DNA of 64,000 nt from Spirodela intermedia. Taxonomy: Eukaryota; Streptophyta; Magnoliopsida; Alismatales; Araceae. Positions 36,609-50,697 of this stretch are shown here, piece after piece; the first letter of the stretch is position 1, and each line of letters starts with the position of its first letter. The stretch spans positions 6,898,731 to 6,962,730 of the forward strand of contig LR746269.1 of assembly GCA_902729315.2 (NCBI GenBank), written 5' to 3'. The notes beneath the pieces are model-generated. The model searched no databases. It was given only the letters and a program-made list of their open reading frames with translations, and was not told where the DNA came from. Both the position numbers and the translations under genes were made by a program.

Positions 36609-37380
36609 ATGGTTAGCACCCTTGCATTGTTCATAAGATGGCGTCCTGATTCCTGGCTTCATTCGGCGAACGTTTCTTTTCATTTTCTATATGACCGGCT
36701 AGTTGCTTGTTGCCGACTTCTCAGGCAACGAACGAAAACCTGCCACCAAATGTCATCAAACAGCTAGTTAAAGAGTTGAGGAACCTGGATGAGTCTCCCC
36801 CGGAAGGAATTAAAGTAGTCGTGAATGATGATGATTTTTCAACAATATTTGCTGATATTGAGGGCCCTGGTCTGTGCTCTGCCTTAACTTCATTACCGGT
36901 TTTGTTTTCTCCTAGTGGCTCATGTGAATGCCATGAAGCATTGTGCATTTATTCACAAATCTATGCTTTCATGTTTCAGCTGGAACACCATATGAAAATG
37001 GTACCTTTCGTATGAAGCTGTTGTTGTCTCATGACTTTCCTCAGTCTCCTCCCAAAGGTAGTACGCCTTTTTGCCGTCTCATTACTTGCCTTAATGTCTC
37101 GATCATGCATTGATCTGTTTGCCTGTTCTTCATTTTTTAGGCTTCTTCTTGACCAAAATATTTCATCCCAATATTTCATCGAGTGGTGAAATATGTGTCA
37201 ACACGTTAAAGAAGGACTGGAGCCCGTGTCTTGGATTGAGGCATATCCTTCTCGTAAGTCTGTACTTACTGGTCCCACTTCCTTTCTTCTTTCAGAAGCC
37301 TCTTTTTTATAAGAAAAAGACGTTAAATTATTACGCTGTGGCATATGTATGTTATTCATTTCTCTAACACTTTACAACTC

Positions 37381-37421
<41 letters not shown>

Positions 37422-38360
37422 TCTATGGTCATTCATTCTTTCTTCCTTCTACAGTGATGTCATAATTTGTTGCTTCTTTAGTCCTTCAAGTGATTTTCAA
37501 GCAATAAAAAATTATATTTTCCTTATTTAGGATATAATTCTGATTCCTTGAGATGTAAATGCTTACTGCCTAGCTCTCAAAACAAAAAAACAAAAAAAAC
37601 AAATCCTACGAAGTTGAGGACTAGAAATCAAACATGTAGGACAATGGCAATTAATAATCCCTATTATTGTCTCAGCATCATCCGTCGGCATTTTTCTTTG
37701 ATCCTACCACCTGAAAATAAGTTATGAGCATCAGACAGCACGAATCAATCGCGGCCATGCTGGTTACAATCATCAGTACCTGCATTATCAGAGAGAACTC
37801 CACCAATTCTGGTTCTCTGTGCTCATCTTTTGGCCACGGTGTTCTCTGTATGGATAATCGGATGAACCCAACGTTGCCCGGGCCAGTTCTCATCATAAAT
37901 GGCCATCTCTTCAGACCCAAGAGCGAGAAACAGAGGGCAGAGTGAGAGGAAGAGGCCGGCGGAAGAACAAAAAGGAGATCAATGGAAATGGCGAGAATGA
38001 AATTAGGAAGGTGGAGAGGATAAAGGGGATGAAGGTCGGGCGAAAACTTCTTCTGGTGAGAGAAGGAGAAAGAAACGGACGGGATGGGGCAGAGAGAGGG
38101 AAGACCCCTCCCTTTCCTTCACCCCTCCCTCTCTCTCTCTCTCTCTCTCTATTCATGTATAAAATGTTCTGTATTCTCATAGTCGGTCCACTTGGCTACT
38201 GATTGCAGGTGATCCGGTGCCTCTTGATCGAGCCCTTCCCAGAGTCCGCGCTCAACGAACAGGCCGGCAAGATGTTGCTCGAAAACTACGAAGAGTACGC
38301 CCGCCACGCCAGGTAACCAGCCATTCCTTCCCTCTTCCAGACAGCAGCAGGAGGACAATG

Positions 38361-38441
<81 letters not shown>

Positions 38442-38874
38442 CTCTCTCTCTCTCTGTCTCTCTCTCTTCTTGGGGCTTTAAAGAGAAGGTATATGATTGT
38501 GAACTTGTTGTAACTGCGACAGTCTTTATACGGGCATACACGCTTCAAAGCCGAAGCCCAAGTTCAAGACGGGGGCGATTTCGGAGTCAACGACGGTGCT
38601 GAACGTGGAACAACAGAAGCTGACGGTGGTGGGCAACGCCGGTGCGCCGACAGCGGCGGCGCCGTTGCCGGTCCCGAACGCTCCGGCCGCCGCCTCTCCT
38701 TCCAGAGCCCCGGCGGCGGATCACGGCGGCGCCGTCGCCGCCGATTCCGCGGCTGGGTCGTCCGCCGGCGATGTATTGGCCCCGAGGAGAAAGCCAGCGG
38801 CGACGGCGGCAAAGGTTCAGGCGCTAGACAAGAAAAAGATGGATGCCCGAAAGAAGAGCCTGAAGAGACTGTAA
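36609..38874 (+). CDS. UBC22: Ubiquitin-conjugating enzyme E2 22
   Basis: E2 of the UBE2S-like class, which in plants is linked to K11-type ubiquitin chains. Exons are 36609-36611 (ATG only), 36725-36869, 36980-37057, 37141-37253, 38209-38312 and 38523-38874; phases agree and give 264 residues (Arabidopsis has 251). The protein starts [15 protein letters not shown], nearly identical to Arabidopsis UBC22. The E2 fold shows FHPN (83-86), catalytic Cys94 in [12 protein letters not shown], then [20 protein letters not shown] and [20 protein letters not shown]. The C-terminal tail is Ala/Pro-rich but keeps the conserved basic end [14 protein letters not shown]. The ATG is the last three bases of its exon (CTCTCATG before GTTAGC). 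The 38.3-kb intron contains a CT tract of about 105 bp. Confidence 0.93.
37380..37420. repeat. (TTA)13 microsatellite in UBC22 intron
   Basis: Pure TTA trinucleotide run. Confidence 0.9.
38118..38150. repeat. CT microsatellite upstream of UBC22 exon 5
   Basis: CT run about 60 bp before the exon at 38209; on the minus strand it is a GA tract. Confidence 0.8.
38362..38467. repeat. Long CT microsatellite in UBC22 intron 5
   Basis: About 105 bp of nearly pure CT, with single GCTC and GTC interruptions, making up half of a 210-bp intron. It is the longest microsatellite in the window. Confidence 0.93.
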
Positions 38875-39440
38875 GGAAGGAGGGCCATGGCTTCATTCAT
38901 TTGGTTGTGGGCAGAGGAAGGAAGCAGGGTGAAAATAAGATGGAAAATAATTTGCATGTATTCTCTCTCCTCTCTCTCTCCTCTGTTTTTCTTTCTCTCT
39001 CATGGGAGTTGTTGAGTAGTAGGGAGGAGCGGGATGGGTAGTCAGAGGATGACGCAGAGCCGCCGGAGGGACTGCCAACTCTTCCTCTTCTTCTTCGCCG
39101 GCGACATGCCGCCTTCGTCGTCTTCTTCCCTTCGACGCCGCCTTCTTCTGCATGCCACAAAAACTGCCGACGTCACCATCGCCTCGCCTCGCCACGCCGC
39201 TTGGCCCAGCCACCATGGCATACTACGCCCCTTCGACTCTCCCGGCCACCTTAACCCCCGCCCACCTCCTCTTGGAGGCGCCCAATCAAACAAATTCACC
39301 GTCCCATGATTATCCCCCACTCCAACTCGCAACTCTATGTCCGGCCATTTAACCCCATCCGAGAGAGAGAAAGAGAGAGAGAATACGGCCTCTCTTAGAC
39401 CCTAAACCCTGTCGAAGCCAAGATCCAACTCAGACTCTAC

Positions 39441-39492
<52 letters not shown>

Positions 39493-39588
39493 ATACGAGG
39501 TCAGGTTGAGCAAACGACATGCTATGGCCTCACTTAAAACGCCGAACCCTGATGAAGCCCAGAACCAACTCAGACTCTATAGCTCAGT

Positions 39589-39626
<38 letters not shown>

Positions 39627-39955
39627 GAGTCATACGGTGGGTGGTCTCTCTCTCTCCTGTCGAACCATTCTAGTGTTTTCATGGGGAAAGGCCTAATGAT
39701 GGATAAATACGAGTCTTTGAAGTGACATTAGAAACCAGTTCAGATATAGAATCAACAAATAGAGTCCGGAAGATCCTTTAAAAAAAGAAAAACAGTTCAA
39801 GGAAGAAAAGAAGCGGAAGCAGCGGAGGGAGCGTCCAAAACGAGAGACGACGAGAGAAGGAACCCCCAAGGAAACGACGACGACGACTGCGGCGGGCTAC
39901 TTACTTAAGATGAGGATGATAAAAGAGAGGGAGTAGTCAATCAATCAATCCTCAC
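38875..39955. other. Convergent intergenic between UBC22 and calmodulin
   Basis: 3' flanks of UBC22 (+) and calmodulin (-). A GC-rich part (39040-39350) is open on both strands but reads as Arg/Ser-rich low complexity. Then comes a tandem duplication with GA tracts (39387-39640). Confidence 0.45.
39387..39640. repeat. Tandem duplication carrying GA tracts
   Basis: Two diverged copies of about 140 bp: GGCCTC(T/A)CTTA, CCAACTCAGACTCTA, CTCAG, a GA run (39448-39490 and 39597-39623) and GTCATACG/ATCATACG. The order of blocks is the same in both copies. Confidence 0.85.
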
Positions 39956-42960
<3,005 letters not shown>

Positions 42961-43831
42961 AGCTTCTCCTGCGGCACGAGAAGTGAGATCTGGAGCAGAC
43001 AAAAATGGAGAGGGGAGGCCAAGTGGGAACGAGTGTTCTCCTGATCTCATTTCCTCCCCCGAAAAACGGAATTTATACCATCGACAGCGCACCACCGCAT
43101 CAACAACTTTTCCACAAAAACCCTCAAAACGCCCGATAATTGCATATGGAGATTAGTCCACCCAACCTCACTACCCCTCACTATTGGCCCATTTGGGTCC
43201 ATTAGTCTGATCAATGCTCCATGGGCCCCACCTTCCGTCGCAAAGCCATCGTCACTCTTTCAGCGATTGCCTGGTCCTCCGATTTTACACGTGTCAGAAT
43301 CTAAGAGCATATGACCCTTTCCATTTAAATTAGGAAAAGGTCGCGGGAGAAATGAACAGTCATGATCGTTAAGGATAGATTCGGAAATTCCGATCTGACG
43401 GCTGGCAATAAATGTGGTTTTTTGCTTTTGCGCTTTAAAGAACCTTGCGTGGCTCTCACGCAAAGTTTTGACTCAAAGGCGTTTTACTGAAAGACCCTTG
43501 ATGACTCGACAGCTGGCTCGGCCCAATAATTCCTATTTAGCTTTTAAGCCCTTTAATGGGCCCATATGGGCTCACTTTGCATAGGGGCCGCCCTGACGAC
43601 CACTCTTCCAACAGAAGGTCTGGTGTCAACAATCCCCCTGAGGTAAAGACGCTCTCTCTCTTCTATCTCTGCTCTCCATCGTTCGAGTGGGATCTTGATC
43701 TTTGACGAAAGCAAATGGGGGTCTGTCTGTAGTCCTCGATAAGAGAGAAAGAAAAGCCCCCTCCCCCCCTTCGCCACCTGCTCAACGCCATGAGAGGCCT
43801 CCAAAAGCCGATCTGAGATCTGCCCCAATGG
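42961..43831. other. Calmodulin leader/promoter and TRM-gene 3' flank
   Basis: The first 130 bp is the likely calmodulin 5' UTR (minus strand). Further on there are GGCCCA/TGGGCC motifs (43187, 43226, 43519, 43557), consistent with a promoter. Open frames at 43553-43828 are probably 3' UTR of the upstream TRM-type gene. Confidence 0.5.
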
Positions 43832-45227
43832 CTAGAAGAACAGCCTTTTCCTGCACCCGGTGAAGAAGGGCAGGGAGGAGGGCCTGCCGCGGCGGAACCC
43901 TAATTCCTTGACGAGCTCCGCCACCAGTTCGCCGACGATGCTCCTTTCCAGCTCCACCCATATCATGTCCAGCTCCCACATCTCCTCCCACAAGCCGCTC
44001 TCCGAGACCTCCTCTACGCTCTCCGCCATTGCCTTGCTGCATGGCCGCTGCCGCCGCCACCACCGGCGGCGCGGCCGCGGGAGGTTCGTCGGCCCAATCG
44101 GCCTCTGGTCCTCCGGAGGGAGAGAAGGCGGTCCTTTCTTGCAGGCGAACGCCGGCAGGACGAGGTGGTGGCCGTCGAGGAGGAGGTGGTCGCCGGCGTC
44201 TTCCGCATCGCCACCTGCACCATGAACGCCGCCTTTAGCGCGATGAACCGGTTCTTGCTTGTTCCAAAATAAAAGGACATAAGATCGATCGAACACGAAA
44301 GTCAACGCAGATGACGGCGTCATATTCTCAGTCGTTTGGTTGGAGCTTAAAAACAGTGGTGACGCGTGTTTTTATTCTGAATTAACCAATATTAAATGTA
44401 TTATCTTGTCATAACATGACTATGAAAGTCAAATCACTTAAAATGGATTTGATATTTAATTCGGCGAAAACAATAACCAGTAATTGAAGTATGCTCCGTC
44501 ATTATTCGCTGCGACGGGGAGATGCAGTCTAACGACGATGGAGATGAGGTTGAGGTGCACCTGGCGGCAGCTGCTGCTGCCTCCAGCGGACGCCCGGCGC
44601 TGGAGAAGACAGCGGCGCGTCGAGCACCGAGACGGGACTCGGCTTGCCATCTTCCTCCTCGAGACACCGCTTCTCCTCCACCCCTGCGCCGCCGCCGGAG
44701 TCCCGATGAGTCTCCGCCGCGCGCAGGGCATCGATGATCCTCTTCAGAGTCATGAGGTCCTCATCGCACCTTTCCAGCGCCCCCAGGAGCTTCCGCCGCT
44801 TCTCCGCCGCCGACTGGGGTGAGTCGTGCGGCGGCGGCGAGTCGTCCAACCCCATCAGCCGCGCCACCAGCGCCGGCGGCTTGCGTGGGGAGCAAACCGG
44901 GGAGTCTAACCGTCGTATCTCCGAGGGAAGCGTGGGGCTACGTGGGATCTCGCAGGAGAGCCGCCTCACGGACTTCTCGCCGGAGGACACGGCGGCGGGC
45001 GGCGCCGCCGCGGCAGGCCGAGTGGGGTTCGCCGGAGAGCTCTCGGGGGTCTTGCTGCTGCTGCTGTTGCTGCTGCTACTTCGGTTCTTCCCTGAGAGGA
45101 GGCGCTTGCGGGAGTTGTGGCGGTTCATGTTGAGGAAGAAGAAGATGCCGGACATGCAGCCCACCTTCTTCGTCTGCGGGTTCTCCACCACCATCCTGCT
45201 TTCCCGGCGGGACGACGACGAGAGCAT
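43832..45227 (-). CDS. TRM/LONGIFOLIA-type protein (DUF4378), small
   Basis: Microtubule-linked TON1-recruiting-motif family member. Two exons, 44561-45227 and 43832-44214, join in phase (667 + 383 nt) to give 349 residues. Exon 1 carries GCMSGIFFFL and RLLSGKN near the N-terminus, the diagnostic LVARLMGLDD (121-129), a basic region AEKRRKLLGALERCDEDLM and PSPVSVLD (196-203). Exon 2 contains GDHLLLDGHHLVLPAF and a C-terminal DUF4378-like helix region (LWEEMWELDMIWVELERSIV, GELVAELVKELGFRRG). The donor is CCGCCAG before GTGCACC and the acceptor is ATGGTGCAG. Exon 1 is very GC-rich, with poly-Ser and poly-Ala patches. The exact start is uncertain: Met1, Met12 and Met25 are in frame. Confidence 0.78.
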
Positions 45228-47575
45228 TTCGCCGCTCTACTACCACCCAATACCCACAGAAGTGAGAGAGAAAGAGAGAGAGCTGGGCTACCTTTAAACA
45301 GTCAATATTTTATTTTTTGTCTATATAAGTGGATGATTTATTAATATAAAAATGGATCGTTTTGATGGAAGGACGGAGGTGGCCTGGGCAACGGTAATTG
45401 GAGGTCACATGGGCCCACCACGCAACAAGCAAGGGCCCACTACAGGGCGTATGACAGACCGCGTGGGGACAAAAGTAGCCTGTCCCCCCCTCATCCTACT
45501 TTCTCTGCTTGCGCGTGGCGCTGTGCAGGAACAGACGCACGTGCGAAATCGCTACCAGCGTCCGTAATGCACGTGCAACAGCTGCGACGCCTTGGGCCGG
45601 GATTGGCAGGCCCGGCCCATTTAGTATGCAATGGCCCCACTAAATAAGGGATCACCGGGTCTTCGCCAAGGTGGGGCCGCTTCATCATCGTGGAAATGGC
45701 TCATCTTGGCCGTTGGATTTGCACACAGCAAAATGGAAAAAATGTATAGGTCGAAGTATACAACTACCGTGCACAACGTATATCGAATACACACCTTCCT
45801 GTAGGGGAGATCCATCGGAACCCACCTCAGTGTGTCGAGGATTTCTATGAGAGACTCGACGACCAGCCACAGTGAGCCCTTCCATGGAGAGAGCCCTACG
45901 GCTGGAAGGAAGAGAGACCTTCAGCGCCATGGGCACCACGGAAGGAGAGGCCTTCCCCCTCCTGATCTTCTGGGCTTACCATACGCAGAAAAGTTATCGA
46001 TGAGAGACAGAACATGATATAGCCGCCTGGGATGGGGAAGAACACCGCCTTATGGGAGCCTTTCTCTGCGTTTGACTCAGGAGAGGAGTGGGAGAGGACG
46101 GAGTTCCTCTTCCTTCTGGTCAAGCCCGTTCTTCACGAAGAGGGTTTCTCTGATTATCCATCCACAAGAGCCTTCAGTGCGTGGGTTCTACTGATTTCAA
46201 TGGTATTCTCAGGATGACGGACGGACTGCATAGCTTTGGGAGACTCTGACCACTAGAGAGTGTGCTACAGCGCAGACAAGAGCACTTCTATGATGACCAC
46301 AAATATCCCGAAGAACCCGGGATTTTCATGCGACCCAGGTGGAGTGAGAGATCCAATTAAAGGAAACAAAAAGGATAAATTTGTGAATAATCAACGAATA
46401 TTGCTACACATATGTGCTTTTCTTCTACAGCGAGTGAGGCCGGCCAAACCTTTTCATTCAGATATATGGACTTACTCCGCTCAATGGGAATTCATCTAGA
46501 GTTGGATGACTCGATTCCATGGCATGCAAGAAGAACCTATGATCGCCAACAGCATGATAGAACAGTGTGAATTTCATTAGAATATGGAGTCATGCTCCAC
46601 TATTGGCTATTTCCGTGAATAATATGACCTTATTGTATCATCTGAAGATCATGCTAGCATAATGTGACCGATTTTATGAGCCAAATTATATCATGTGATT
46701 GAAGCATGGAGGAATACCTTCATTCTCACGTGGGTCGGGCTATGACCATCTCATCATATGATATGAACAGCCCCAATTTGGCCACTTCCTCAGGTATTGA
46801 ACTAACCTGCAGTTGTTGATCTACTGAAGTGGCCAAAAGTTCCCGCTTTTGATGGGCTCGGAGAGATGGGGACTGGACGAAAGGACGAGGGATTGATGGA
46901 ACAAAGTGATCCTTTTGGGGGTCGTAGGATCGGAGTGTGAAGTGTTCCTCGAATTGGTTGGATGAGAGGGAGGACCAAGATCAGATTTTCCCAAGAACAA
47001 GACGCAACGATGGGAGAGCAAGGAACTTGTGCGTCACTGCTTTCCAAAGTTCTCCTTTTACGGCAACAAAAGTACGACATAAGCAGTAAGAGCCATGAAA
47101 CGTGAAATGGGGCTGATGGGTAGGTATCTAGAGAAGGCGATCCAGAGGTCGTCTACAGACTGTGAAGTACCCAGGAGGGTTTCCTCCTGCCCCCCCCCCC
47201 TCAACCCTAGGGCGGCTACCCATCCACGGGTGCCCTAGAGCTCCTATTCCATCATCCTCGACCCTCGACGATGCCTATCACTAAGGAAGAATCAGGAGGA
47301 GCATTCCTGAATCGAGCCCACTCTCATCTGAGGAAGAACACGAGATGGGAGAGGGTTTGGTGGTCGTCTGAAAGAGAACAAATTTCTACATACAGGAGTC
47401 TTCCACATCAAATCTAGGCTCTCCCTCAACTTCTCCACTGTCAAGAAATCCCTCGGTGCTGAGTAGATCGACTATAGATCTCGTATGAAGGCGGGTCAAC
47501 GAATAGCGTGAGGAGACAGCCAATGGATGGGGAAGGAAGGAAGGGGGAGGCGATCTGAGGAGAGCTTACAAGCGT
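45228..47575. other. Intergenic between TRM and VQ genes
   Basis: No coding segment is supported over 2.3 kb. GGGCCCAC motifs cluster at 45410-45440, and the GGCCCGGCCCATTTAG block at 45604 suggests promoter DNA. An 11-bp inverted repeat sits near 46770-46830. Open frames lack family features. Confidence 0.5.
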
Positions 47576-48022
47576 TCACTCGCCGTCCCTCTTCCTCCTG
47601 GTGCCCTCAAGGTGGGGAGAAAGGGGCTCGTAGAACGGCCCCGGGGGCATGATCCCTGCGAGGTCCTCCAGCACCTGCGGGGTGAAGATCTCGTCGAACA
47701 TGTCGCCGGTGTCCTGCCGCTGCTGCTGCAGTTGGAGCTCTGCGGCGGCAGCGGGGGGATCCTTCGGCGGCGCCCTCTCCGTCTCCGGCCGGCCGTCACC
47801 AAATTTGGAAAGGTCTGAGATGTCGGAGTCTTGACCAGTGAGCTCCTGTACGACGCCCTTGAACTCAGAGGCCGAAGCCTCCACCCTCATGGGGTTGGAG
47901 ATGTACACCACCTTTACCGGCTTCTTCTTCGCCTTCGCCGCCTTGGGGCTCTTCTGCTTGCTCCCGCTCAGCTTCTCCATGGCCGTAGCTTTGACACCTT
48001 GATTCTGCTTGATCATTACCAT
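47576..48022 (-). CDS. VQ-motif protein, SIB1/SIB2-like (sigma factor-binding)
   Basis: Small intronless transcriptional cofactor. The open frame gives 148 residues. The VQ motif FKGVVQELTG is at residues 54-63 (F54, V58-Q59, L61-T62-G63). It is preceded by a basic patch (KSPKAAKAKKKPVK) and by KVVYISNPMRVEASASEF, which resembles the region before the VQ motif in sigma factor-binding proteins SIB1/SIB2; these bind WRKY33 and the plastid sigma factor SigA. The C-terminal half has a Gln run and an acidic/aromatic stretch (DMFDEIFTPQVLEDL), plausibly an activation segment. Met1, Met3 and Met15 are possible starts; Met1 is annotated. Confidence 0.88.
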   Translation of the reverse strand: MVMIKQNQGVKATAMEKLSGSKQKSPKAAKAKKKPVKVVYISNPMRVEASASEFKGVVQELTGQDSDISDLSKFGDGRPETERAPPKDPPAAAAELQLQQQRQDTGDMFDEIFTPQVLEDLAGIMPPGPFYEPLSPHLEGTRRKRDGE

Positions 48023-50160
48023 ATCAAGGGCTGGTTTCTATATAAGGCATCCCCCGAGAGAGGAGAGAGAGGGACAGGGAGGGGGGAGGGAGATCTGGTG
48101 CATCTGCAACCCAGAGGAAATGAGATCTATCCCTCGCTCTCCGTGGGCCTTCGGAGTTTATCACCGCCATTGGTCAACCTACGTCGAGTCGCCGTCACTG
48201 ATTATCCATCATTAATCTGGATTAGTTAGAAAGTCGCCTTGACACTTAAACTAGCTAACCCTGTTCTATTAGCGCCCATCATACGCATAAATATATATAA
48301 ACAATGGGTCTAGGGTCCAATAAAATATAATTTATGATTACATTTCTTCACATGTGAAGGGCCTTGGTTGCCGAACCTCCCCCGCGGCGAATCCAGTAGT
48401 GATGACGTAATCTACGTGACGCCAGCTTCCCAGCAGAGAGCAACTCCGTTAAGTGTCCAACACGCCGCCGTCAGCCTCTCTCTCTTTCTTTCTCTCTCCC
48501 TCTCTCTCTCTCTCGCGCAGCGCCACCGTACATGGCACCGGGCAAGGGCTGGAAGCTATCGAACGTCCACGGCTAAGGATAACAGCTTCCGAGAGGTGGA
48601 GGTTTGGAGGGAGTAGGTGGGGACGGGCGCGGTGGGCGTGGTCCGTCCCGATTCTCTTCCCCCTTGGGTTGAAGGGGATCAGACAGATACATAAGATAAG
48701 ACACGTCAGATAAGAGGGAGCGAGAGACAGATAAAGATAGAAAGAGAAAGGAGAGAGAGAGAGAGAAAGAGAGAATTTTACTGTACTTACGACAGACATC
48801 TCGGGGCTCTCGCTCTCATCCATTTCTCGAGTGCTGGAATCCCCTCTTTGGTGCACATCTTGCCTTAGATGGGTCTACAGTGAGTCGCCATCTCATGGTA
48901 GAAAGAGTAGGTTTTGGCAACTATCATCTCCTCTGCGCCTCCGCTGACGGGACGGCGGCGATCTGCTCTGCGGCGGCCGACGAGATGACGCATTTTTCGT
49001 GACGTCTTCATCTCCGGATAATCAGGGTTTTTCCTTGATCTCCTCTCCGGAAATGTGTCGGGCAAAGGTCAATGCCCGCCGTCCGCGAGGGCTGCAGAGT
49101 TCTTCCAGAAGTCGCCGGGTCAGATCCGCCGGCGCCGGTCAGGAGGTTCTTAATTGAGGTGGACGGCAGATTCGCCGGCGCCGGTCCACCCCGTTTCAAC
49201 TCCATTAAAAGACCGTCTGAAGCAGACCCATCTCTAGAGCCCACAATGAGAAATCTTCCAATTCCCCCCTTTCGTCCTTCGATTCACCGAGAGAGAGAGA
49301 GAGAGAGAGGTTGTCATTGGGCTCTTCTTCCTTTTGATTTAAATGGCATGTAGGAAGAGGGAATGGTGGATTGGGCGGGGAGGGTGCACGGCCAATGAGC
49401 GCTGAGAAGCCACAAATATCTGCATCTTGAAGTAGTGGTCTGGATTCATTGCTCGGGGTCTCCCAGTAGTCATGGACAGCCAACCCCAGCCACCCTCTCT
49501 CTCTTCTTCTTCTGGTCAGAGCTCCCGTTGACCGGAAGAAGAAGTGAGAGAGAATGAACCTCAGCTTCCCCCCTGATACCCCGTAGAGAGGGACAGGCCG
49601 AGAAGCGAGAGAGAGATGACCAGTCGGCGCCAACTCGACTCTTCTCTCGGAAACGGTAAGACCGAACTGTTCCCAGCACTGACAACATCACTCAATGTCG
49701 AGAAGGATTAGAACCAGGCCTCCCGACCGCTATCGTTGAATGGTCAATGCCATTGACCGTACTGAGAGACGTCAGCGGTCATTAAATCCTCCCACGCTTA
49801 GCACGTGCGTTCGCCCACCAAACACGGCTCTGAACATCCCCCCCCCCCCCACCCCGGGAAGATTGGAATGACCTTTGGACTTCCATAAAATCTTGGAGAG
49901 CCAACACCTCCCACTCCGAATCATCCATTTATCCTCGCCACGCCACGTAAGGCCAAGTGGACCGATAATATAATACCTTTAAATAATAGTAGGTAATTAA
50001 AATCCCCAAATAATACGCGTTATTATCCAGCGAAATAACGTGTGTGAGCTTTAACATCCACTCATAAAATTAATGAATGAGTAAATAATATAGCATTTTT
50101 TATTTGGTTGCTTAAATATTTAAATATGTGCTGCCAGGTTCGGGCGGTGGACCCGCCCGC
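48023..50160. other. Intergenic upstream of VQ gene
   Basis: Probable VQ promoter close to 48023, then CT/GA tracts (48476-48514 and 48740-48775), Gly/Pro-rich open frames around 49000-49630 without recognisable domains, and a C11 run near 49840. I do not support a gene here. Confidence 0.4.
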
Positions 50161-50494
50161 CGCCCTAAAACGGCCCACTTGTGCATATAGTTAAAAATTC
50201 GAAGTGACCGTACCACGTCGTACGACATGCTATGTATGGCTTCCACGTGGTGGCTATAGGGCCAATGACGATTTTACGATTGGGCCAGACAGAATATGTG
50301 GGCTACCACTGTCTTGGGCTGTGGAAAGACTTTACTATCGGCCTGGCCCAAAGAGTATTCAGGCTGCAGCTCTGTCGGGCCCAGACTATGAAGTTTGTGG
50401 GCTGGTCATTGGCCCATTCTTCCTCCAACAGTTAGCAACCGGGCCCCCAATCCTCTGTTGAACTCGCGGGCTTCCAGAGAATCTAGGGTTTAAT
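50161..50494 (+). promoter_or_regulatory. Promoter-like block: TGGGCY elements plus telobox
   Basis: At least eight TGGGCC/TGGGCT/GGCCCA motifs lie within 300 bp (for example near 50172, 50282, 50300, 50315, 50345, 50379 and 50412), followed by CTAGGGTTTAA at about 50482, the reverse complement of a telobox. This combination is common upstream of plant ribosomal, organellar and cell-cycle genes. Confidence 0.6.
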
Positions 50495-50697
50495 TCCTTC
50501 CTCCCGCCGGAGGACGCTTCTCTCGTTCTCTCAGATTCTTGCTCACGGCTGTATCTCGGCACGGGACCCTCGCCATTGGAACGGTTCCGTTCGCCGCTGC
50601 CGCAGATAAAGAAAGAGGAGTCTAGAAGAGGGGATTGGTTTGGCTCTTGGCCGACGAAGACGATGATCTTCATGTTTCGGCGGAACATTACAGAAGG
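50465..50697 (+). other. Probable first exon of an unidentified gene
   Basis: GC-rich segment directly downstream of the promoter-like block. It ends in ATGATCTTCATGTTTCGG, then GGAACATTACAGAAG before a good donor GTTAGT (50698). If translated from this ATG, the exon would code MIFMFRRNITE. The composition becomes AT-rich soon after, and no matching second exon could be found in the window. This may be a gene with a very long intron, or a gene cut by repeats. Confidence 0.45.

Noticed and set aside
38149-38548. Minus-strand Arg-Glu repeat frames in UBC22 intron
   Set aside because: Pure translation of the CT/GA microsatellite and antisense of a certain exon.
39034-39332. Frames on both strands downstream of UBC22
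   Set aside because: Arg/Ser/Pro low complexity in GC-rich 3' flank; nothing identifies a protein.
49008-49633. Open frames on both strands near 49.0-49.6 kb
   Set aside because: Gly/Ala/Pro-rich or Ser-Leu repeats with no family motif, no splice-supported extension and overlapping each other.
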